Source: Candidatus Nanopelagicales bacterium (GTDB lineage: Bacteria > Actinomycetota > Actinomycetes > S36-B12 > UBA5976). Taken from it: a DNA stretch of 6,598 nucleotides. Each line of letters starts with the position of its first letter. The stretch's first letter is position 1. Of this stretch, positions 1-5,032 are shown piece by piece. The position numbers and the translations under genes are program-made. The stretch is from contig JALRCB010000054.1 of the NCBI GenBank assembly GCA_023257525.1, positions 1-6,598 on the forward strand, given 5' to 3'. A model generated the notes under the pieces. That model searched no databases. It saw only the letters and a program-made list of their open reading frames with translations, and had not been told where the DNA came from.

Positions 1-2
1 CC

Positions 3-1445
3 TTGCTGGCTGGAATAACTATCTGGCTTAGAAACTCACTGCGCGAGAATCCAAGTGAGGGGCATGGTTTAATCCCAACATTCTTTGCGACTTTGGCAGC
101 AATCGTTTCGTTACTTGTGTTTTTGTCATCAGCGATCGCTGCACTTCACAATGTGATTAGCGGCGATGAAGTTTTGGGCTCAACTCTTGGTCGCACGATA
201 GTTTGGGGCACGGCCTTGATAGTCGTGCTAAAGATATCTAATTCGGTAATTCCTAATAATGATTTTCGAATTCAGTACTTTGTGGGCTCATTCATCACAG
301 CACTCGCCGCCCTAATTGGGTTAGTCCAAGTTTTAGGTGGTGTCCTATCACTTCTACTTAGCCAACAAACTTTCCTTGACACCCAAAAGCTGGCTTTGGT
401 TTCACCAGACAATCCAATTGGAATTGGACTGGGAACACTTGTGATGTCTGGTGCTCTTTGGGTTTATTACTGGATCAAGAATGCCAATACGAATAAGTCC
501 GATACTTTGTGGCTTGCTTATGTACTGATTGCAGGCGTTGGTGGCACATTGGTAATTGCCATAACTTCATTGAGCATTTCGCTTTATCAAGTTCTGGTTT
601 GGTTCGTAGGTGAACCTTCGTCACAAAATGCTGGCGAACACTTTGCAAGCATTCCGCAATCGATAGCGACTGCCTTCGCCGGTTTCTTGTTCTGGTGGTA
701 CCACAAATCCTTGTTGCCAAATGAATCAGAACGCACAGATGTGCAGCGGACTTACGAATACTTAGTATCTGCAATCAGCTTGATTGCAAGTGCGATCGGA
801 ATCTCGATCGTCATCGTTGCTCTTATTGAGTCTTTGACATCACAAGTTCAACTGGCTGGCGCTGGAGCGATAAACACCTTGCTTGGTGCAGGCACTGTAA
901 TCGTTGTCGCTGGCCCAGTCTGGTGGCATTTCTGGAGTCGCATTCAAAGAGTCGCAAGGGCTGAATCTAACGCTGAACTAAGTTCCCCGGTCAGACGGAT
1001 CTACTTGTTCTTGCTATTTGGTGTGGGTGGAATCGTAGCCATCGTTTCCTTGATCACAATTGTTGTCCAACTTTTTGACGGGATTCTGAGTTCAAATCTT
1101 GGTGCCAACACTTTTAGTGAAATGCGGTTCGCAATCGGAATCTTGATCAGCACTGGAATCGTCGCTGGGTATCACTGGGAAATCTACCGTCATGAAAAGT
1201 CGGTAGAAGTTTCGTTTGCTACGACGGCTACTAATGTCTTGTTAGTTGGTCCGAATAGTCCAGAACTAATTCAAAATCTCAAGGCCGCAACTGGCGCAAA
1301 AGTTAGTTTCTTGCAACGAGCAGATGCAAGTGAATTAGTTTGGCCAACTGAGCACGTTATTGAATTGGTCGCGCAAAGCAAAGAACATGACTTATTGATC
1401 TTGCTTGAAGCAACTGGCGTGAAAGTAGTTCCAGTTACTCGTTAG
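3..1445 (+). CDS. DUF5671-like polytopic membrane protein with tandem two-helix repeats (5' end outside window)
   Basis: The reading frame is open to the left edge and the first codon with start potential is a TTG, so the true start most likely lies upstream and this is a C-terminal part of 480 residues. About ten hydrophobic segments are visible, arranged as five similar units of roughly 75-85 residues (about 22-80, 88-160, 168-237, 248-316 and 331-398). Each unit opens with an aromatic/arginine-led helix and the later four close with an aromatic-rich juncture: WVYYW (153), WWYHK (231), WWHFW (307) and YHWEIY (390). A soluble tail of about 80 residues (400-480) follows, with alternating beta and alpha character and no obvious catalytic motif. 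This layout resembles the DUF5671 family of actinobacterial and chloroflexal membrane proteins, whose function is unknown. The family name is from memory of the pattern; the repeat structure is seen directly. The gene ends 2 nt before the stop codon of the opposing dehydrogenase. Confidence 0.8.
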   Translation: MLAGITIWLRNSLRENPSEGHGLIPTFFATLAAIVSLLVFLSSAIAALHNVISGDEVLGSTLGRTIVWGTALIVVLKISNSVIPNNDFRIQYFVGSFITALAALIGLVQVLGGVLSLLLSQQTFLDTQKLALVSPDNPIGIGLGTLVMSGALWVYYWIKNANTNKSDTLWLAYVLIAGVGGTLVIAITSLSISLYQVLVWFVGEPSSQNAGEHFASIPQSIATAFAGFLFWWYHKSLLPNESERTDVQRTYEYLVSAISLIASAIGISIVIVALIESLTSQVQLAGAGAINTLLGAGTVIVVAGPVWWHFWSRIQRVARAESNAELSSPVRRIYLFLLFGVGGIVAIVSLITIVVQLFDGILSSNLGANTFSEMRFAIGILISTGIVAGYHWEIYRHEKSVEVSFATTATNVLLVGPNSPELIQNLKAATGAKVSFLQRADASELVWPTEHVIELVAQSKEHDLLILLEATGVKVVPVTR

Positions 1446-1447
1446 GG

Positions 1448-2041
1448 CTAACCAACTTTGTAAACGTGACCGTTCTTCTTGCCGTTAACTGATTTAGCGT
1501 AAGCCTTACCGCATGCCTTAAGAGTTACCTGTTCAAAGCCAACAAAGTATGAGTGGTAACCAGGAGCTTCAACCAAAACGCTTGGGCTAACGACGTTGAT
1601 ACGCATGCCACGAGGCATTTCAATTGCGGCAGCCATAACGAAAGACTCCAAAGCACCGTTTGAAAGTGATGCAACAACTCCAGTTGGAATTGCAGCGCGT
1701 TCCAAAATTCCAGTAGTCAGGGTGAAAGATCCACCATCGTTAACGTATTCAAGGCCTTGACGAACTAGTTCAACTTGGCCTAAGACTTTGTCATCGATAC
1801 CTGATCGGTAATCAGCCAATGTTAATTCAGAAAGAGTTTTGAATGGCACCTTGCCGGTAGCGGAGATAACGGCATCCACTTTGCCAACTTTGGCGTACAT
1901 TGCGGCAATAGATTCTGGATTCGTTAGATCAACGGAAACATCGCCAGTGCGAGAAGCTTGAATGATTTCGTTGCCTTCAGTTAAAGCGGCAACAGCGCCA
2001 GATCCAAGTAGTCCATTAGCGCCAACAATAAGAATCTTCAC
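1448..2041 (-). CDS. Atypical short-chain dehydrogenase/reductase (Lin1944-like), 197 aa
   Basis: The protein has an N-terminal Rossmann fold with the glycine motif GANGLLG at residues 7-13. An Arg at 31 (ASRTGD), after the second beta strand, suggests NADP(H) preference, and VDLT at 37-40 is the usual adenine-contact region. Classical SDRs then show NNAG, a catalytic Ser and YxxxK; here the matching stretches read SATGK (60-64), TLTTG (107-111) and SLSNGAL (125-131), so the Ser/Tyr/Lys set is missing. The following RINVVSPSVL (147-156) is the normal SDR Asn-Val-(Ile/Val)-Ser-Pro block. At under 200 residues it is shorter than typical SDRs (about 250). It matches the Lin1944-like subgroup, described as lacking the usual active-site residues and of unknown function. 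I chose the GTG at 2041 because GAGGAG lies 6 nt upstream; a longer frame reaching 2065 would run through this ribosome site. It may be a redox-inactive nucleotide-binding or sensor protein rather than an enzyme. Confidence 0.88.
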   Translation of the reverse strand: MKILIVGANGLLGSGAVAALTEGNEIIQASRTGDVSVDLTNPESIAAMYAKVGKVDAVISATGKVPFKTLSELTLADYRSGIDDKVLGQVELVRQGLEYVNDGGSFTLTTGILERAAIPTGVVASLSNGALESFVMAAAIEMPRGMRINVVSPSVLVEAPGYHSYFVGFEQVTLKACGKAYAKSVNGKKNGHVYKVG

Positions 2042-2047
2042 GAAAAT

Positions 2048-2053
2048 CTCCTC
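2048..2053 (-). promoter_or_regulatory. Ribosome binding site that fixes the GTG start of the SDR gene
   Basis: On the minus strand the sequence reads GAGGAG, then six bases, then GTG. This strong Shine-Dalgarno match places the start at 2041 and rules out the longer frame starting at 2065. Confidence 0.8.
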
Positions 2054-2073
2054 TGAGTAAAACAAGTGTTCTG

Positions 2074-2079
2074 AGTCTA
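2074..2079 (-). promoter_or_regulatory. Possible -10 element (TAGACT) for the SDR gene
   Basis: TAGACT fits the actinobacterial TANNNT -10 pattern and would place the transcript start near 2067, leaving a leader of about 25 nt that contains the GAGGAG ribosome site. No convincing -35 box is found at the expected 16-18 bp upstream, so this is a weak call. Confidence 0.25.
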
Positions 2080-2124
2080 GGGCAGACCTGTGGACAAAAT
2101 ATCAAGAGCCTTGAGACAAAGAAT

Positions 2125-2130
2125 TAACTT
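2125..2130 (+). promoter_or_regulatory. Putative -10 element (TAACTT) giving a leaderless prepilin-peptidase mRNA
   Basis: TAACTT matches the TANNNT -10 consensus and its last T lies exactly 7 nt before the A of the ATG at 2137. That is the standard geometry for transcription starting at the first base of the start codon. No Shine-Dalgarno sequence with usable spacing is present before this ATG, which agrees with a leaderless mRNA, a common class in actinobacteria. No clear -35 box is seen. Confidence 0.45.
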
Positions 2131-2136
2131 TGAAGA

Positions 2137-2598
2137 ATGATCAGTTTCCTGCCCATGATTCCGCTGGCCTACTTTGGAATTCGGCTATCAATCATTGACT
2201 TTAAAACTCACCGACTTCCTAATCATTTAGTTGGCTGGTTTGTTGCAGTAGAAATTCTCATCATGGGCATAACGGGGTGGATGGCATCTGATTTTGCCCG
2301 CTTACTGACGGCACTGGGCCTAGCTGCTACCACGATGATTTCTTATGTGCTGCTTTATCTCCTAAGCCGAGGATCACTGGGTATGGGTGATGTGAAGTTT
2401 GCTTTCCCGCTTGGTCTTTGCGTTGGGTGGTATGCGCCTGGGAATTGGCTGCTAGCAATCTTCATTTCATTTCTCATTTCTGGAGTGGTGGTAGTCATCG
2501 GATTAGTAACCAAGCAAATGACCCGAAAATCAAGACTCGCTTTTGGTCCCTACATGTTTCTTGGCACTTTTCTAGTTTGTGTATTTGAAGTTTTGTAA
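2137..2598 (+). CDS. A24-family prepilin peptidase, short form (TadV/CpaA-like), 153 aa
   Basis: This is an integral membrane aspartic protease expected to cleave the leader peptides of type IV or Tad pilins, or of related secretion pseudopilins, on the cytoplasmic side of the membrane. Both catalytic motifs are present: D21 in DFKTHRLPN (the family D-x-x-x-x-R-(I/L)-P-N motif) and D85 in GMGDVK (82-87). Hydrophobic segments lie at about 3-20, 32-49, 55-77, 88-97, 100-123 and 137-153. The N-terminal cysteine-rich methyltransferase domain of PilD-type enzymes is absent, as in the short Tad-type peptidases. The ATG at 2137 is preferred because it begins the first membrane segment and sits 7 nt behind a TANNNT element. 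No pilin, ATPase or other pilus gene is in the window, so the enzyme is either an orphan or serves substrates encoded elsewhere. Confidence 0.9.
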   Translation: MISFLPMIPLAYFGIRLSIIDFKTHRLPNHLVGWFVAVEILIMGITGWMASDFARLLTALGLAATTMISYVLLYLLSRGSLGMGDVKFAFPLGLCVGWYAPGNWLLAIFISFLISGVVVVIGLVTKQMTRKSRLAFGPYMFLGTFLVCVFEVL

Positions 2599-2600
2599 CA

Positions 2601-2629
2601 CTGAAGTTGGTTTCCTGAAACAATGTAAT
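2601..2629 (+). promoter_or_regulatory. Weak promoter candidate for the FAD oxidoreductase gene
   Basis: CTGAAG (2601-2606) and TGTAAT (2624-2629) are separated by 17 bp and would start transcription near 2636, just before the ribosome site. The -10 box matches TATAAT at five of six positions, but the -35 box matches TTGACA at only three. Confidence 0.3.
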
Positions 2630-2642
2630 TAGAGATTCAGGA
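2613..2642 (+). repeat. 7-bp inverted repeat overlapping promoter and ribosome site of the FAD oxidoreductase gene
   Basis: TCCTGAA (2613-2619) and TTCAGGA (2636-2642) are perfect inverted copies separated by 16 nt. The spacer contains the candidate -10 box (2624-2629), and the right arm covers most of the Shine-Dalgarno sequence (CAGGAG, 2638-2643). It could be a protein operator, or in a read-through transcript a hairpin hiding the ribosome site. The function is inferred; the repeat itself is exact. Confidence 0.5.
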
Positions 2643-2643
2643 G
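2638..2643 (+). promoter_or_regulatory. Ribosome binding site of the FAD oxidoreductase gene
   Basis: CAGGAG lies eight bases before the ATG at 2652, a good Shine-Dalgarno match at normal spacing. It is embedded in the right arm of the inverted repeat at 2613-2642. Confidence 0.75.
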
Positions 2644-2651
2644 ATTTTGAA

Positions 2652-3947
2652 ATGACAAGCAAGTGCGATGCCGTAGTAATTGGAGCTGGAGTGATTGGCT
2701 CCTCGGTTGCTTATGAGTTGGCACGAAAAGGATTATCAGTAATTGTTGTTGATAAAGCTGCTGCACCTGGGCTTGGCTCAACAAGTTCATCGAGTGCAGT
2801 TATTCGATTCAACTACTCGACATACGATGCAGTCGCACTTTCTTGGGAAGCTTTCCAGTGTTGGAAGAATTGGCGCACTCACTTGAATGCACCTGCTGAT
2901 GAAGTGCTTGCTGAAGTTCGCAACATCGGTGTGCTGATGGTGAAAGTACCAGTGGTATCGATTCCACTAACCCAGAAGTTATTTACTGAAGTTGGCATAG
3001 AGCATGAAGTTGTAGGCGCAAAGCGAATACAAGAGATTGTTCCTGGTATTGATACCGGAATGTATTGGCCACCAAAGAAGATCGATGATGACGAATTCTG
3101 GGAAGACGCCACAGATTCAATCGAAGCTATGTACACCCCGGAAGGTGGATACATTAACGATCCATTACTTGCCACAGTTAATTTGGCTAACGCTGCTATG
3201 CGCTTGGGTGTTGAATTTAAATTCAAGAAAGAAGTTACTGAAATCTTGACTGCAGACGGTCGAGTCTGTGGTGTTGAGTTAAACGACGGTGAACAGATCG
3301 AGAGCCCAGTAGTAGTGAATGTTGCTGGTCCATGGGCAAGTCGAATCAATGACTTAGCTGGTGTTGGTTCCGACTTCACAGTTTCAGTCCGACCGATGCG
3401 CCAAGAAGTTCATCATGTTTCAGCTCCGGTGCAATTCGATAACAACCCAATCATTGGCGACTTAGATCTAGGCGTTTACATACGTCCTGAGTCAGGTCAT
3501 GCCTTCTTAGTTGGTGGCACCGAGCCTGAATGCGATGAGTTCCAATGGGTGGAAAACCCAGACGATGTAAACATGGTTCGCACCCAAGAGCTATTCGATG
3601 CTCAAGTAACACGAGCTGCTCGTCGACTGCCAGATCTAAAGGTGCCATCAAGTGCCAGCGGAGTCGTTGGTGTTTATGATGTTTCGTCCGACTGGACGCC
3701 GATCTATGACAAGAGCGAACTACCTGGTTATTACATGGCAATTGGCAGTAGTGGTAATCAGTTCAAGAACGCACCGACATCAGGTCGGTTAATGGCGGAA
3801 CTTATTACTGCAGTTGAAGCCGGTCACGATCACGATTCAGATCCAGTAATTTACCGAACTGAACATACAAAGCAAGAAATCAATTTAGGAACTTTTTCAC
3901 GCAAGCGTGCTTTGAATGAAAATTCATCCGGCACCGTGATGGGCTAA
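2652..3947 (+). CDS. FAD-dependent oxidoreductase of the DAO family (DadA/sarcosine-oxidase type), 431 aa
   Basis: The N-terminus carries the Rossmann FAD motif GAGVIG (11-16) with the ribose-binding acid D34 at the end of the second strand. The Ser-rich STSSSSAVIR segment (43-52) resembles the flavin-contacting loop of DAO enzymes. Near the C-terminus, GSSGNQFKNAP (365-375) is the counterpart of the GHGFKxAP flavin-closing motif. Enzymes of this fold oxidise C-N bonds of secondary amines, N-methyl amino acids or D-amino acids, passing electrons to oxygen or to the respiratory chain. The length is normal for soluble members. The conserved Cys that binds FAD covalently in monomeric sarcosine oxidase appears to be absent (the local sequence is GVVGVYD), so non-covalent FAD is expected. 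There is no signal peptide, so it should be cytoplasmic. The substrate cannot be told from the sequence. Its TAA overlaps the opposing kinase stop by 4 nt, and the gene looks like its own transcription unit. Confidence 0.88.
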   Translation: MTSKCDAVVIGAGVIGSSVAYELARKGLSVIVVDKAAAPGLGSTSSSSAVIRFNYSTYDAVALSWEAFQCWKNWRTHLNAPADEVLAEVRNIGVLMVKVPVVSIPLTQKLFTEVGIEHEVVGAKRIQEIVPGIDTGMYWPPKKIDDDEFWEDATDSIEAMYTPEGGYINDPLLATVNLANAAMRLGVEFKFKKEVTEILTADGRVCGVELNDGEQIESPVVVNVAGPWASRINDLAGVGSDFTVSVRPMRQEVHHVSAPVQFDNNPIIGDLDLGVYIRPESGHAFLVGGTEPECDEFQWVENPDDVNMVRTQELFDAQVTRAARRLPDLKVPSSASGVVGVYDVSSDWTPIYDKSELPGYYMAIGSSGNQFKNAPTSGRLMAELITAVEAGHDHDSDPVIYRTEHTKQEINLGTFSRKRALNENSSGTVMG

Positions 3948-5032
3948 TTGTTTAAAGCTGCGATTGCTCCGCTAGTAGTAACGGCCAGTCCAAGTTCAGT
4001 TAATGCCACAGTTGCTTCACCCATTGTGCTTTGCGCTCCCGCAGCAGCGCCCAATTGTTGGCCACTTAAGTTTCGGTGATGGATAGATTCCATGATTACT
4101 GCCAACTTAAAGCAAGCCAGCGCAACACATTCATCAAGGTGCGAAACATCAAGGCCAGTTTGCTCAACGTAGCGATCTAGAACTTGTTGTCGAGTCCAAA
4201 ATCCCTGACCGCTTGTTACATCTTCAGCAACTGGAATCTTTTTGCGTAACGTGTCAGTTGCTTGACTCCAATAAACCAATGAAATTGCTAAGTCTGAAAT
4301 GGGATCGCCAAGTGTCGACATTTCCCAATCAAGCACTGCAATGATTTTGCTTTGCGCTCCATCCAGAATCACATTGTCTATTCGGTAATCTCCGTGAACG
4401 ATCGAAGTTGGAAGCGAGTCTGGAACTTTTGCAATTGCAGTTTCTAGCCAGGCGTGAAGTGCTTCGATCTCTGGAAGTTCGCGGGTCTTTGTAATCTGCC
4501 ATTGTTCACCCCAACGCTTAACCTGGCGCTGTAGGTAACCAGCTGGTTTACCAAGTTGATCAAGTCCAGCAGCAATTGGATCAACAGCATGTAAACGTGC
4601 GAGGGTATCGACCAATTCTTGGGAGATCTCACTGGCTTGTTGCGCATGTAGTGACTGAGCAGTTTTCGCTGATTCAATTACTCGACCATCGACAAAATCC
4701 ATCATCATGAATTTGGCACCGATGACAGATTCATCTTCGCAATAACCGCGGGTTGTTGGAGTTGGAAATGAAACTTTATTCAAACCAGAAAGAACTCTGA
4801 ATTCTCGACCCATGTCATGAGCCGAAGGCATGATGTGACCTAGCGGTGGACGACGAAGTACCCAGCTCGAATTACTCGCATCAGTGATTCGATACGAAAC
4901 GTTGGAGCGACCACCAGCAAGTAACGTGGCTTGAATTGAACCACTGGCATCAAAGTCAGCAACGTTTTCTTGCATCCACGAACTAAGTGGAGCTAATCGC
5001 AATCCTGGCGGATCGGATATTTGTTTTGTCAC
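3944..5032 (-). CDS. APH-like kinase paired with acyl-CoA dehydrogenase (ACAD11 N-domain/LvaA-like), 362 aa
   Basis: This is a protein-kinase-like fold of the aminoglycoside/choline kinase superfamily. With the GTG start at 5032, residues 40-44 (GGRSN) form the nucleotide loop and VLRRPP (58-63) is the beta-3 region typical of the ACAD10/11-type group. GREF near 75-78 supplies the helix-C Glu. HGDYRIDN (213-220) holds the catalytic Asp 215 and metal-binding Asn 220, and DWE (235-237) followed by GDP (242-244) is the DFG-equivalent metal site. All catalytic residues are intact, so it should be an active kinase. In ACAD11 and in P. putida LvaA this domain phosphorylates the 4-hydroxyl of a 4-hydroxyacyl-CoA; that activity is inferred here from homology and from the adjacent dehydrogenase. 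The GTG overlaps the dehydrogenase TGA (GTGA) and has GGAGA 6 nt upstream; the in-frame extension to 5095 lies inside the dehydrogenase gene and is rejected. It is unlikely to be an antibiotic-resistance gene given this context. Confidence 0.88.
   Translation of the reverse strand: MTKQISDPPGLRLAPLSSWMQENVADFDASGSIQATLLAGGRSNVSYRITDASNSSWVLRRPPLGHIMPSAHDMGREFRVLSGLNKVSFPTPTTRGYCEDESVIGAKFMMMDFVDGRVIESAKTAQSLHAQQASEISQELVDTLARLHAVDPIAAGLDQLGKPAGYLQRQVKRWGEQWQITKTRELPEIEALHAWLETAIAKVPDSLPTSIVHGDYRIDNVILDGAQSKIIAVLDWEMSTLGDPISDLAISLVYWSQATDTLRKKIPVAEDVTSGQGFWTRQQVLDRYVEQTGLDVSHLDECVALACFKLAVIMESIHHRNLSGQQLGAAAGAQSTMGEATVALTELGLAVTTSGAIAALNN

Noticed and set aside
3..5. TTG at the left edge as true start of the membrane protein
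   Set aside because: The frame is open to the edge and the residues just after it look like the end of an earlier repeat unit, so it is most likely an internal Leu codon.
2042..2065. Longer start for the SDR protein at 2065
   Set aside because: It would translate through the GAGGAG ribosome site and put eight residues before the first beta strand of the Rossmann fold; the GTG at 2041 is better placed.
2052..2076. Direct repeat TCTGAGT (2052-2058 and 2070-2076) upstream of the SDR gene
   Set aside because: Two 7-bp copies alone are weak evidence; the first overlaps the ribosome site edge and no regulator is encoded beside it.
2102..2114. Small hairpin TCAAG-AGC-CTTGA as a terminator or operator
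   Set aside because: It has only 5 bp, no T-run follows, and no gene ends just before it on either strand.
2879..3379. 166-codon open frame on the minus strand
   Set aside because: It lies wholly antisense to the well-supported FAD oxidoreductase and its product is a low-complexity Ser/Thr/Pro-rich sequence with no recognisable motif.
3944..5032. Antibiotic-resistance aminoglycoside phosphotransferase
   Set aside because: The fold is shared, but the VLRRPP segment, translational coupling to an acyl-CoA dehydrogenase and local GntR-type control point to catabolism.
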